From the NCBI GenBank assembly GCA_029718625.1, contig CM056377.1, forward strand, positions 35,674,844 through 35,738,843: DNA of 64,000 nt, in the 5' to 3' direction. Numbering within the stretch: the stretch's first letter is position 1; every line of letters begins with the position of its first letter. Below, piece by piece: positions 37,643-49,835 of this stretch. The notes under the pieces are model-generated. The model ran no database searches. It was not told the DNA's origin and saw nothing but the letters and a program-made list of their open reading frames with translations. The stretch is from Synaphobranchus kaupii. Taxonomy: Eukaryota; Chordata; Actinopteri; Anguilliformes; Synaphobranchidae. Made by a program: the position numbers and the translations under genes.

Positions 37643-37959
37643 AAATTGTTTTTCATTAGAAACTAGCTGGAACTCAAATTGTGTGTTAGTTGTGTAGCTG
37701 GTGTTATGTAATGACCATTGTGCGACTGGTTCATGTACAGTACATTTCATAAAGCGCCATTTCACAATGCTCCAGCTACAAATTGCTCCTTAGGAATAAA
37801 TAAAGTGTACTGATCAAACTGAGTTCATGCAGTTATTTTACTTACTATAAGTAGTCAAAAAAGCGACAGACAGCAACTGCATCAATGGAACATTCCATAT
37901 TTTAGCAACAATACCGCGGGCTTCATTTACTAAGACCTTTAACCTTTTACCACATGCAA

Positions 37960-38170
37960 AACCAATAACATGACCAATGATTGGTCATGGTATTTGTTTT
38001 GCACCAATCATTGGTTGTGTTATTGTAGGGAAAAAAGGAACTACAATTCCATACAGTCCACAGGAGGCTCCTCCTCCACGTTGGAAGTGACGCACGACGT
38101 TGTACCAGTTGTGATTTCCGTCCGCACTGTAATGTGATACTGCGCGACAGGCAATAAAGTTTATAAACGG
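37960..38170 (+). promoter_or_regulatory. Promoter-like CCAAT/TATA cluster in LANCL2 intron 4
   Basis: Five CCAAT/ATTGG boxes lie within about 55 bp (37962, 37974, 37980, 38004, 38010), partly in a 21-bp palindrome CATGACCAAT-G-ATTGGTCATG (37969-37989). Downstream come a GTGACGCACGACG stretch and TTTATAAA (about 38158), then CpG-rich sequence and a well-placed ATG (AAGCATGG, about 38304) with a short Arg/Lys-rich frame that soon stops. Strand is opposite to LANCL2. Function is inferred from motif spacing only. Confidence 0.4.
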
Positions 38171-40671
38171 GCAACACGGCCACCCCTCCGACCAGTTCTT
38201 CCGGTTCAGTTGTCCGCTCAACTCGCCAGGGCTTTCACGGTCTCGTCTCACGGCCCCGTGCGACCTGCACGCCCGGGGAAGAGCCCTCGCTCCACAAGGA
38301 AGCATGGCGAGACGCAAGGAGGCAACGCGAGCACCCTGTGGTCAAGAAGAACCACCAAGCGGACCACGCAGCCACTGATCCTGCAGCAGAGCACCGCCAG
38401 TGAGTCCCCAAAGAGGCAAGCGGTTTGCAGAAAGATCGTGTTGAACTGAGTCAGTCAATGCTAATCGCAGGGATTCCCCAAAATGCCTTCACCTTTTAGC
38501 TGGATCATTTATATTAATTCGGTATCAACTGAGTACATAATATTGTGATTTTGCTAAGATAATTATTAATGTCTAATTTTATTTGTAATTAATTATTAAT
38601 TCAAGTTACCCATTTTTAGTTAGTATATTCTCTTTTGAGAATAGTATATAAAATTTTATGAGACTGATTTATTATACAAAACTATATAAGGATGGTAGTG
38701 GCGTATTGCAGTACATAAATGACACCCCGTGTATAGATTTAAATGAATATTCCCTACATTATTAAATGTGCATGTGCCAAAAGATTTTGTGTCATTTAAA
38801 GTCCCTTGACAGGAGAACCACAGATATGGTGATAAAAATAACAAAATGACAGTAAAAGACATGGTCCCAGTGGGAAGAGGTCACAGTCAAATGTGTGAGA
38901 TGTTCCAATGCATAAGATTAGCCAGATATATTTAGTTATGAAAGCACAGTAGGTAATTGGTGTAGATCCCGGTCAGTATGTTCTAAAAATGACAGGCACA
39001 GAAAAAGCAGTTTCATCATGTGTACTTTTTCTAAATGCCGCATTCATATTCTAATTCAATATAATTGCCTGCTAATTGAGTGAGAGGCACGGAGTTCCAC
39101 CGTAGAAATTTAATTTAATGAAAATGCCATGAGTGCAGCCAGTACTTATTGCAGGAACAGAATGTCTTGTCATCTTGTATCAAAATGTTGCATATGAAAG
39201 GAAAGATCTTACTGAATTAAATTAAGTTTAGGACTTTTGCCAAAGTTATTGAATGTCAACTCCCTCAGCTTTGGCTCATTATATTCGGTAAAGGGAGTTT
39301 ACACAAACCTGGCATGAACTCCATTTTGTTTAATGAACACTGTTCCAAAAATAATTTTCATCTTCAATTTTTCCCATCAAAATATTAAGTGGTTATGATT
39401 CATTCTAGGATGATCTGTCCATCCTATTATGAGCTGAGGAAAGCGCCCATTTAGGGAGATGAGCTTTTGGCAATTACCATCGTCACTACTGTCCCTATTC
39501 AAAATCAAACAGCATGCGGTTAGATATAAGAACTTTGTGTGTTTTTAGATATATGAACTTTGCAAATGTGGGTTTATATCTAGGGGCCAAGGCTGGGCTG
39601 GGCCAGTGTGGTTTGCTCCAGTATATGTTTTTCAGTGTAAACGGTACCAATGCGGTCAAAATACGAAGTCAATCGTTTTTTTGCCATAAGAACGTGTAGT
39701 AGCAATAGGTGCTTTTTGTGCCGATTTGTAAAGTTATTGTGTCATTTGGGCAATATTTGAATCTTTTTTGGACCAGGGACAGTTAGTCACTCGGGGGGCC
39801 GTATCTCTCACACTTATTAATGGCCCCTGATTGTCAATAACACTGTGCCCGGACCTGGCCCAGACTTCATGACCATATAAGGGGGCCCCCTTTTCCCTCG
39901 TGCACAGTCTCTGGCTCCAATTTGTACAACATGGTGGCACATAAATTGCACTTCTGCAGCTTCAAAATGCTTTTCACAAGCCCAAGTCAATGGGTGATGA
40001 CAGTCACTTTGTCCATATTATTTTTTCAGGCTATGGTTTATATGCACTGAAGCAGGTGTGCGACACAGAGATAGAGTACAGTACTACAGTAATACTGACT
40101 GAACATGTGAGTTTACCCTGTAGAAATACTCACACTACATAGTCAAGGTAATGTGACTGGAGTACTTCACGCCACCTGTGCAACAACCATAAGACTAAAC
40201 AGATATAACTGTCAAAACAACCAACAATCAAGGACTAATTTTACTCTTTCAAACGTGTCAAACACTGCATCCTTCATCCGCTGTCAATTTCTGTTTCTCT
40301 AGGAAGCGACCGGATGACCAACCGCCTTCATCCCTCTTCACAGCGTAAAGAAATTGGTCGCGTGCAGGGGGGTGGATTTCCGAATCGTCCCTGTGACAGT
40401 TTTTCCATCTTCTTTGCCCGGCCCAGCAGGCCCTGTTTTTCCTGTGGGCAGACGTTTTCCCCGCCCACTCTGCGCTGTCACGCTGTGACGGCAGATGCCC
40501 GGCAACAGCCGGCCCTCTGGCCTCTCCTCCAATGCGCCTGTTCACATGAGACAGCCAGTCTGCCTGAAATGCACCATGATGCCACTCCCCCTCCCTGTAC
40601 AGCCAGTGAGCGGCCTGTAACAAGGGCCACTCCCACTACCTGCAGAGCGGGCAGAGCCTCGGTTTGAGAGC

Positions 40672-41055
40672 TCAATGCAGTCTTTCAGAAGAGCTGTTCC
40701 TTCAACCTGCACGGGAGGAGGAGCCTCTGTCTGAGCTCACTACAGTCTTGCAGAAGAGCTGTTCCTTCAACCTGCATGGGAGGCGGAGCCTCTGTCTGAG
40801 CTCACAACATTCTTTCATAAGAGCTGTTCCTTCAGCCTGCATGGGAGGTCGAGCCTCTGTCTGAGCTCACGGGAGTCTTTCAGAAGAGCTGTTCCTTCAA
40901 CCTGCATGGGAGGCAGAGCCTCTGTCTGAGCTCACAACATTCTTTCATAAGAGCTGTTCCTTCAGCCTGCACGGGAGGAGGAGCCTCTGTCTGAGCTCAC
41001 TACAGTCTTTCAGAAGAGCTGTTCCTTCAATCTGCACGGGAGGCGGAGCCTCTGA
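40672..41055. repeat. Minisatellite, 65-bp unit, six copies
   Basis: GAGCTGTTCC recurs at 40691, 40756, 40821, 40886, 40951 and 41016, exactly 65 bp apart. Copies 3 and 5 share CATAAG and CAGCCTGCA, while copies 2, 4 and 6 share CAGAAG with CAACCTGCA or CAATCTGCA. This implies growth by a two-unit block. It opens several frames by chance, but 65 is not a multiple of three, so it is not coding. Confidence 0.9.
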
Positions 41056-41974
41056 CTGTGGGCTCTCTGCGGCCTGTTAGAGTGAGCCAGAAGTAGAGCA
41101 GAGCACTCTTTACAATGCTTATTTTACTCTTCCTGCTGTAAGAGTTACTTAGGAGTGTGTGCAGTGACACGGGGAGGTGCAGACGTGGGGCTGGTGAGTG
41201 TGGGTACCCTGCTAACGGGAGCCAGGCAGCTTTAATCACCCATGATTACGCTCATATAATCTTGGTAACCTGCAGGCCCTCGCACCAATTGGGGCTCACC
41301 AGATCTCAAAGCACTCGCAAATGCAGTCACTGGAGCCAATCACATAGCTGCGGGCAACACCCTCTCAAGCTCTTATCCTATCAACAAACAGCTTATTACA
41401 GCGTCCAAATGTTAAGCAGCAATGGAGCAGCAACTCTATTCTATCTCTACCACTAGAAAATGCTATCAGATATGCACCAGGTAGGGCAGAGCACCCGGCT
41501 GTTGCATACTGTTGGACATGCAGTCCTAGCATCCTCAAATGGCCGTTCAATAATTCTGTCAGATGATTCTCAACAGCTGGGCCTTAATGCGTCAATGAGC
41601 ACAATGCTGGCACAGAGTCACACACTGTAAAAGGTAATTTATCAGTCAATTCAATGCATATGCCCTTGTAATGCTACCTAATTAATAAAAAAAAAGGAGT
41701 TTGGGCGAAAGCAGACATGGAAATGGTCCAGTATCATTTGATACTGATGCTAATGGAATACATTTTTTACACCCCGCCCCCTTTTCTCCCCAGTTTGACT
41801 GTACAATAGTATTTACCAGCATTTACCTCAACCTCCTGCTATCGATTGAGGAGAGCACAGACAAGCGTACGTTCTCCTCTGAAACGTGTGACGTCAGCCA
41901 CAGCTTCTTACCACACTGAAGAGGGTAAGTCAGGCTTGCGCATGCACAATCCTGAGGATGGCACTTAATGCGCA

Positions 41975-42150
41975 GACGGACCTGCGGGCGTTCGGTCGAC
42001 CAGAAGGGGTCGCTAGTGTGCAATGGGACGCCATCATCCCAGCTGAAGCTCTCCCCACGCCAGCGTCACCCTGCGGGGCTGCTGGCCGCAGTCAGCCCTG
42101 GCATGGTCTGGATTCGATACCAGACCGTGTGGCACATCTTTTACAGCAGA
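41975..42150 (-). mobile_element. tRNA-derived SINE, reverse copy
   Basis: On the - strand it carries GGTATCGAATCC (B box-like, complement of about 42111-42122) and ATTGCACACTAGCGACCCCT followed by CTGGTCGA, matching the core of the SINE at 4115. Confidence 0.6.
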
Positions 42151-42360
42151 ACAGCGCCTTTACAGGATGAGCTGCAATTCTTGAATTACCAATACAATAT
42201 AGATCACTCTGGAGACTATGAAACCCATCAGGGTTTGTGAAATTATAAAAAAATATATAATTTAATATAACATCTTCATATATATCATAAAATATAGTAA
42301 AAAAAGAGACTCAAAGGGCATAACAGGTAATGACACCTAAGTTACAGTAGTGAAAGCCCA

Positions 42361-42388
42361 CGCACACACACACACACACACACACACC
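42361..42388. repeat. (CA)n microsatellite
   Basis: About 14 CA dinucleotides. Confidence 0.8.
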
Positions 42389-42708
42389 AAATGGAGAGAC
42401 ATCTTAGTCTCTTGTCCCTCCACAGAAACACCCGTTAAATACTGAATGGGCAGCAGCGGGTGTGCGGGGATGATGTAACAGAGCTAATGTGCATGAACAG
42501 TAAAAGGAAGGTTTCACTCTGTAACGTATCTGCAGTCCAGCCTTACATCTGTGCTTTACGCACGGCTGCTCAAGGAAGGCTAGACGCAACATGACGTCCG
42601 CGTTTCACGCAGGCGCTCCGAGTCTCGACAGACGAGCGGGTTTGGACCGCGCCATTAGCACCATGCCCATCAAGCAATAATTACTCGCACCAAGGGTTCC
42701 GTGAGCAG

Positions 42709-42856
42709 ACCGAGAGAGAGAGAAAGACAGAGAGAGAGAGACAGAGAGAGAGAGAAAGACAGAGAAAGAGAGAGAGAGACTGAGAAAGAGAGAGAGACAG
42801 AGAGAGAGACAGAGAAAAAGAGAGAGAGACAGAGAGAGATAGAGAGAGAGAGAGAT
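42709..42856. repeat. (GA)n/(GACA)n tract
   Basis: About 150 bp of GAGAGA with GACAGA and GAAAGA variants; one strand is almost pure purine. Confidence 0.9.
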
Positions 42857-43033
42857 TTAATTTAATTTACCATTTTTCCATAAAATTCAGTTCATCGCAC
42901 CATGTTCACCAAAGAAACCGTATATAAACCATCGCAATAAGTGTTATCGTTGTCAGGTAAAAATTACTGCATCGTCCACCTCACAAAAAGCTCCCCCCAT
43001 TGCACAAGTTTCACTGAAACTGGCCATGTCATT

Positions 43034-43137
43034 GAGAGAGAGAGATGGTGCGTGTTTGTGTGTGTGTGCGTGTGTGAGAGAGAGAGAGAGAGCGGGAGAT
43101 GGAGTGTGTGAGAGAGAGATAGAGAGAGAGTGCAGGG
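43034..43137. repeat. GA/GT compound microsatellite
   Basis: GAGAGA blocks flanking a GTGTGTGTGCGTGTGTG block. Confidence 0.8.
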
Positions 43138-44504
43138 AGACCAGGACAAATAGGGAAAGAGAAAAGATCAGAGGAAAGATTTGAAACTAAAGCCAATCGG
43201 GTTAAAAACCGCACTGAACACTTTCCCTATCACTCCCCTATGCTTTCACAGTGTTTTTTTAATCTAATGATCCAGCGGCACTGAGAGAGGGTACGCTGAA
43301 TTCTTGCCAACGAGGGTGTGCGGTGTGGCGAGCCGAGGCGTGCGGCCGAGCGCGCTCAGTGAGTCCGGTCGGGTGGGAGCGGCCTCTGCAGCGATTTCTC
43401 CTTCCCGTCGGAGACGAAGCGGCCGGTTGCGAACGGGCCGGAAAACCGCAGCGTCGGCATCGCCCCGCAATCTCCCCGCGTGAAACCGGCCTCTCCGCAC
43501 ACCAGGGCTTCTGTGGTGGAGCCGGATTACTCTCTCCGGTAAGTAACGGCAGAGACGGCCGTTGCAAGCCCGCGCTAAATACGACGGGTGAGGGGGAATA
43601 AAAAGCTCTGCTTAAACGCACAATCCTGTAACTTACTGCACCGCGTATCTGTACGTTTACGTCATCAACCGGACTCTAGTGGATCTCCGTCGCGCCCCGA
43701 CCCGCCTGGACCAACATCACGCGGGAGTCACGAGTGAAGCCGTCCGCTCGGCCGTGATATGAGAACCCCCCCAAAATCTGCTGGATCCCCGATGCCTCTG
43801 CAACTCGTCTCCGGGCCGGGGAACGAGGAAGAAGCGTGCCGAGGGGGCCAGAGCGCAGTCTTAATTACTTCACTCGACTGGCAATAAAGCACAATTAGGC
43901 GTCGGAACTCTCCGGCAGCGCGGCACTATGGGCCTTCGCTCGTCCTGTGGGCGCCCCTTACACTTAATGAAATTGTCAGAACAAATCAATCCGCCGCTCG
44001 CTCCCTCTACAGACGGCCGGGCGGAGTCGCAGCCCAAGCGAGAGCGGACCGTTCGCCTCGGCACGTCTCCGGGCTCCTTTTTAAGCTCTCCTCCCCGAAA
44101 CGAGGGACTCGCCAGGCCGTCCGCACGTTTAAGAGAATTTGCTTATTTACAGGCTTATTTAAGCGCTGGGCACGCTCGGAACCTTCCCTGCAGCCGCTGA
44201 CAGGAAGTGTCTGAAGTTCAGTCACATAACCGCCACTTTACACACACACCCCGTCACTCGGCTGTGCTTTGAGAGATAGGGGGAACGTCTTAATGGTTGC
44301 GTCAGATGAGGGGAACTAATTAATCTCACAAACAAAACATGGTAGTTGGATTCTCTGGTGACACACAGGCCATCGCAAAGACACAATGGCTTTTTCACAG
44401 ACCCAGCAGAGACCCTTCCGAACTTAAGTCACTGCAACAACAACCCAATCTGTAACATTCAACCAGGCCCACTGGTTCTTCCAATCAGATCTCTCTAGCT
44501 CCCA

Positions 44505-44665
44505 ACCGTCATTGTCCCGGTCACTTGGGACATCTGGATTGAACTATCATTGTCCTGGTCATTTGGGACATCTGGATTGTCCAATCCAGCTCCCAATCGG
44601 CACTGTCCCAGTGACTTGGGACATCTGGATTGTCCAATCGCATCGCACAGTCATCTGGATTGTCT
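44505..44665. repeat. Degenerate tandem repeat
   Basis: Three to four copies of a unit with CATTGTCCCGGTCACTTGGG and ACATCTGGATTGTCC, of uneven length (about 45 to 65 bp). Confidence 0.7.
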
Positions 44666-45360
44666 CAAGCGTTTGCGATAAGCTCGTCTTTAAGTCGCCC
44701 ATAAAGCTGTCAGTGACCGCGAAACATGCGAGACTAGAGGAAGACACACTAAAAGAAAAAAAAGAAAAAAAACAACAGAAGTGTCCCAAAAGAGAAGTCT
44801 CAAAGAACACTCTTAATCCGCAACCACAGATAGCCCCTTTAAAATATAGTTTGATGTCACTTCCATTTTTAAAAGCTGACGGCAGTGCTTCCATCTTTAT
44901 AGCTCAGAATCACACAACTGAAATATTTCAATCTCCTTTCAGGGCCGCTTTCAATTACAAAAAACCGCGGCGGTATCAATCAAGTAAATTGAGGCATCTA
45001 ATTTTACGGCAGTGGCACTGTGATGCATAGCCTTCCCACGTCATTCTCCGTTGATTAAGAATGTTTCAGAGCAACGCGCGAGGTTTTCATTTCTTTTTAT
45101 CTTAATAATGCATGGCTCCAGGTCCCATCCCCCTATAGTAAGATATGATCATTTCTCAAGCAGATGCGATTACTCCCACCCTCCGACACAGATAGGAAGA
45201 GAACGAGCCCGCTCCAAATCCAACTTTATCAAGGCAGCCAGGCAGCCACAACAAAGGACATTTATCTTAACTTTGCTGCGAAGGGGCCAACTGTGTACAG
45301 CACCGCTGGCTGCAGAGTGCGTGTGCGAGCGAAAGAGTGTTTGTGTTAGCATTAATGAGT

Positions 45361-45366
45361 GAATGA

Positions 45367-45398
<32 letters not shown>

Positions 45399-45656
45399 TA
45401 TGACTAAGTGTTGCCAATTGCGAGAGTGTGCAATGTTAGTGAGGGTGTCGGTTAGTTAGTCACTTCCATGCATGTGTGAGTTGGTGATAGTGTGTGTGTG
45501 TGTGTGTTTATAATAATGAGGTGTGTATGCTTATCAGTGCGAGTGTGTGTCAAAGAGTTGGAGAAGGTGAATGAGTGTCTGCATATGGCAATGAGTGTGT
45601 GTGTGCGTGTGTATATGAATGTGTGTGTGTGTGTATGAATATATGTGTGTGTGTTA
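45361..45656. repeat. GT-rich repeat region
   Basis: Interrupted (GT)n blocks with GAGTGTGTGT and GTATGAATGTG variants over about 300 bp. Confidence 0.85.
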
Positions 45657-47372
45657 GGGAGGGGACGTTGTCCCCGGATGCTGTCCAGCTTTTTAGAGTG
45701 TGGTAAACAGATGGATATTAATACAGCAGTCTATGAGGGCCCTGCAGTGCTGTATTTTGGTGTTTTGAAATGGAGAAAATTGCTTTCTGTTATAAAAGGT
45801 GCTTTCTAAGCGCAGCTGAAGTGCCCCACCCCCCACTGGGTATTCAACTTATAAGTGTGTCTCAAGCTTACAGCTGCAAAACTGCAGGCCGGGCCTATAT
45901 GAAGTGGCTTAAACACTACACACGCATTTTTACCAAACATTTGCAAAACACTGATATTTATATACTTGGACGCGCTTTTCAAGAATTTTGATAGCTCATA
46001 ACCAGCTATAATTACAGATGGCTTAATTAGTTTATGAATGAACAGAATGCTTATAAGTAGTCTTTCAAATTAAACAGAAAAACAGAATGCAAAGTGTTAC
46101 TATTCCAAAACATTCATGACTTTTGAGTTATTTTTTTTGTTCCATGCCAAATACGCAAAAGATAAGTATAGTCTGTTTTCTAGCAGAACATTTAACACAG
46201 CTAACTGATTTTCCCCATAGTAAAAAGGAATTTCCTTTTTTTCCCCACCATTTTTCCAAGACCTGGCTCCTTGAATTAATAGATCATCTAACAGGTAATT
46301 TGAATAATTAGATCATAATTAAATTTTCTATCTCAAAAGACACTGCCGAGAGCATAAGACTGATCATGAATTCTGATAGACAAATAAGAGAAACATTTTC
46401 AGAAGCTGTTCAAATTGAGCTGTGGAAACCTCATCTCAAAATAGATTTGCCATTCTTGATTTCTGAGGGTGACTAAAGCCATTAATCAAGCCATGACACA
46501 AAATTTGACTTGTCATAAGCTTAGCGAAGGCTAAATAAGATGCACACAGTTGTTCTTGTTCGTTTTATGGATTAATATAGTTTTCCCGAGTTGGATACTT
46601 AATTACACTGCAGCAGATTGTTACAGTCAGATCATCCTCTCAGTGCTTTAGATTTTGGACCAAGATTCACTTGGCTGTCCTCTGATAGGCTGGGAGGAAG
46701 AACATAGCCTTGAGACGCAGCCGCTCCCTGGTTTCCCCTCTCTGAGTGGGAGACGGGGGTGCCATTTTTAGCTGGCGGTCAGAGAAGGCGGCGGCAGCAG
46801 CAGCCTGCCTGGCTGCTATATCAGTGCTGGAAGCGTAGGCTCAGGTGACAGCCAGGCCCCTCTGCAGAGTATGTCACCTTCCCACAGCGGGCTGTCTGAT
46901 TGGCTTCGGCTCTAATCCGGCCCTCCCGATAGTGACAACCATAACCATAACACACAAACATTCTCTCTCGCTCGTTCGCACGCACAACAGCACAACAGCA
47001 GAATTTATCCTGACCGTCGTTGCATACATACACACATATACATACCTCACCCAGTGTGAACAGGCATCCCTGGTGCTGCATACACACAGCCAGACCGAAC
47101 ACAACACACCCAGAGTCCTAGAAAAGCAGACACGCTCAGCCTTCTGCCGTACCCTGCCTGCCCACAACTCCCTCCGCTTCCTCTCCTTTTAATGGCAGCG
47201 GAAGGGCCGCACTTTGGACGCGTTCATCTGCGGCCAATGCGAGGGGAAAGAAGGCGTGAGCTCCTCGCCCACGCGTCGCGCACACGGCCTCCCTTTACGC
47301 CCACCTCCCGTCTGTGAGAGCCGGGGAGCGGAGCGCGCTCCGTGCGGGAGGGAGGGAGGGAGGGGAGCTCAC

Positions 47373-47520
47373 CTTAGAGACGGTGGCCTCGTCCACGGTC
47401 TTGGGCCCCATCTCTTTGTTGACGTAGAGCAGGGCGTACAGGTACCCCGCCCGGCCGTACAGCAGCTCGTCCGGGAGCTCCGAGTCCGAGCTGACCACTG
47501 AACGCTGCAGCTGCAGGAGC
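47373..47520 (-). CDS. LANCL2: LANCL2 exon 4
   Basis: A 148-nt exon from a gttgtcag acceptor to an AAG/gtgagc donor. Its first base completes the Lys codon begun in exon 3. It encodes LLQLQRSVVSSDSELPDELL then YGRAGYLYALLYVNKEMG and ends DEATVSK. LPDELLYGRAGYLYALL is a diagnostic LANCL2 stretch and forms the second glycine-rich motif of the barrel. The local DNA is GC-rich with many third-position G or C, unlike the AT-rich intron around it. Confidence 0.96.
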
Positions 47521-47570
47521 CTGACAACATGGAGACAGGGAACACGGTAAACACACAACGGAGTGGAGGA

Positions 47571-47645
47571 AGAGCACGCACACACACACACAAACTCACT
47601 CAGACCTCACATACACCCAGACACACACACACACACACACACAAG
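47571..47645. repeat. CA-rich microsatellite
   Basis: Two CACACA blocks separated by a short unique stretch, close to the exon 4 acceptor side of LANCL2 intron 3. Confidence 0.8.
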
Positions 47646-48589
47646 CTGCCTGGTGAAGCCACACCACACAAATACAGACAAACACACACAGGAACAGCCT
47701 GGCTTAAACACTCGCACACAGGCAAAAACAAACATGCAATCCGACACACGCCCGCCCACATGCGGCAATGTGTGAAAATACTGCCTGCCAACCAAGATGA
47801 AGCATCTTTGGGTTCCCCGTTTAACATTTCGAAACTGCAGTCCCTGTCAAAATACGCAGCGCTGCCAGCTACTGAGAGAACAAGCGCAAGCGGAACGCCG
47901 CAGTTCACACGCGATGGGAAACGGGACTTGGTTCAAAGAACCGAAGACACCCTGCTCCACATTCCAGTCATACTGAAAGCCCTTCCTTAGCTGTCTGTCT
48001 CAGAAATGACCCCCCCCACCCTTCACAAAAGAGCTTGAGAGATTAGGGTTTACTGTAATTTAATCAACCCCTTGCTGTGAGCGGTAATGTTCCATCAGTA
48101 TGCTGGCAGAATCCAGCACGGCGAATATTTAATTTAGAAAGCAACACCGCCCAAGAAGCTCTCCAACGTTTGAGGGAAGGGCTCGGAGCAATTCTACATG
48201 ATAATCCAGGCTCACACGGCGAGACTCGTTTCAAAATGTACATTACAGTCGCTCTGCCAAACCGAACATATTGTGATACATGATCCTCTTCCAAAAATCT
48301 AATTTAAATCTGCTTTGGATAACCATTGAAATACTCATCAATTTCACTGAATAAAGGATGAGCATAAAAAATATACTCCCGTGTCCGTTTAAAACTTTTA
48401 AAACTACAAACATTAAACAAACATTCCATATTTATTCATTGGAGCTACATCTGTAATGTATTAACCGGCTATCAATCACCATCAGGACAAATTATACTAT
48501 GTGGTTTATGGCAGTGGTTCCCTAACCTTTGAGCCCACAGTTAACTTATTGAGCCTTTCTGTGACCGACCCAAATGTCCAAATATGGAA

Positions 48590-48749
48590 TTAACCCTTTG
48601 AAGAGTAGGATTTTTGGAATGCTTTTTCAAAATTCAATGTCAGTGTTCTTGAACTCCATTGCTTTCAGTTACCAGTAGTGATGGTTACATCAGCATTAGA
48701 ATGCTCAGGTAAGAATATTTAATTGTGAGCTTACACCTGAAAGAGTTAA
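48590..48749. mobile_element. TTAA-flanked mini-MITE
   Basis: A 160-bp element bounded by TTAA on both sides. Ends are TTAACCCTTTGAAGAGTAGG and, inverted, TTAACTCTTTCAGGTGTAAG. TTAA duplication suggests piggyBac- or Kolobok-type mobilisation. Confidence 0.55.
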
Positions 48750-48856
48750 AGGCTGCAGGAGACTGTGAGGTTGTACTCGAGGAAAGCGCCTGACAGCTTT
48801 ACAAACACCGCAGCGCGTGGCGCGCGGTACGACCGCGGGAGACTCTAAGGCCGTAC

Positions 48857-49064
48857 TTGGTCAGGCAGTCCTGCGACTCGGCATCGTTCTTCAGCTTGTG
48901 GTAGACCACGGCCCCCACGGCCAGCGGCCCGGCGTCGCCGCACAGGAAGGTGACCCTGCGGCCGTTCAGGTTGCGGAGGGTCCGCTTGACGTAGTCGAGC
49001 GCGCGCTGGAGGTGGGACGGCTCCTCGGTGACGCGGTACAGCTGCAGGTAGAGGAAAGCGATCC
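48857..49064 (-). CDS. LANCL2: LANCL2 exon 3
   Basis: A 208-nt exon, with two bases completing Gly at its start and two bases of Lys at its end, from a gtttgcag acceptor to an AA/gtacgg donor. It encodes IAFLYLQLYRVTEEPSHLQ, then RALDYVKRTLRNLNGRRVTF and LCGDAGPLAVGAVVYHKLKN. RVTFLCGDAGPLAVGAV matches human LANCL2 exactly over this core. The donor gtacgg is weaker than the consensus. The ends were chosen because only this cut gives the conserved TKLLQLQRSV joint with exon 4. Confidence 0.97.
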
Positions 49065-49835
49065 CTGCAAACAGAGAATGGGTGGAAGAGGCCTCAGCCC
49101 TGAGACTGTAGACCTGCCAAAGGACTGAACCAGCCCTAATCTCAGTCATTTACCATTGCAGTCCTCTATCCTGCTTACCGAACCTTTCGGCATTTCCACA
49201 AATGTTGCAGGTATGCATATCTTCAGGTATCTGGTTTTCCCCACATGTGTCTTTGTTCAACAAGCAGGACAGGTCCTGTATCTCACAATTATCTCTGTAC
49301 CACCATAAACATTAGAGATTGCCAGCATATGTGTCTTATTTACCAAATGTGTCTTATTTAACCCCCCCAGGTAGATATGCCCAATACATGCATAACTACA
49401 AAATCAGATACCTATACAGCAATAAGAAGCAGAATTCATAATATGATGGATGTCAGCAACAGAAAGACTACCAGTGTCTCTTCATGCAGGTTTGTTTAGC
49501 GAATCCTGCACTGGAGAAGAGACAGACATTTCACACCATCACGTTTCTGCTCCAAACAACCTAACCTTTTGGGCATGACCAGAACCTGAGCTCACATGTA
49601 CATATGGAGCAGCCTTCAGGATAGGCCAGTGATCACTACAGCCAAGGAGGGTCCTTACAAACAGACATATTATACACTTATTTGTGTTAACCATGGACCA
49701 CCCACGCAGGCAGTGAGGTTTCACACCCGCGTGGGAATCTCAATGGCTGTCAGATGTTGGTGCCAGGATGAGGGTGGAGCACGTGCGTGTAAAGTGGGAA
49801 GGTGGAGGTCCTTCAGCCTTCAGCTCCGCCCTGAC
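49065..49835 (-). other. LANCL2: LANCL2 intron 2
   Basis: A 771-bp intron between exons 2 and 3. I see no repeat, exon or motif of note. Confidence 0.6.

Larger units (their letters stand above)
37346..47372 (-). other. LANCL2: LANCL2 intron 4 (10 kb)
   Basis: The largest intron wholly in the window. It contains a full-length SINE (37426-37642), a CCAAT/TATA promoter-like cluster (about 37960-38170), a 65-bp minisatellite (about 40672-41055), a reverse-oriented SINE (about 41975-42150), GA- and GT-rich simple repeats (42.7-43.1 and 45.3-45.7 kb), CpG-rich sequence (43.3-44.2 kb) and a degenerate tandem repeat near 44.5 kb. Confidence 0.6.
47521..48856 (-). other. LANCL2: LANCL2 intron 3
   Basis: A 1336-bp intron with a CA-repeat stretch at about 47571-47645 and a small TTAA-flanked element at 48590-48749, preceded by a GCAGTGGTTCCC-type repeat end at about 48512. 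Confidence 0.6.

Noticed and set aside
38304..38450. Short Arg/Lys-rich frame downstream of the CCAAT cluster as a gene
   Set aside because: The frame from the ATG stops after 24 codons and the longer frame lacks an ATG; I do not recognise the protein.
40664..40864. Repetitive Ser/Leu/Glu-rich peptide frame
   Set aside because: It is the 65-bp minisatellite; the period is not a multiple of three, so the repeated peptide changes frame.
40672..41055. CRISPR-like array
   Set aside because: The whole 65-bp unit is repeated with no unique spacers, and the genome is vertebrate.
44512..45030. Open frame of 172 codons on the + strand
   Set aside because: Its start is a degenerate tandem repeat and the remainder has no recognisable protein similarity.
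47214..47990. Open frames over LANCL2 exon 4 and the CA repeat
   Set aside because: Shadow frames of the exon or translations of a microsatellite.
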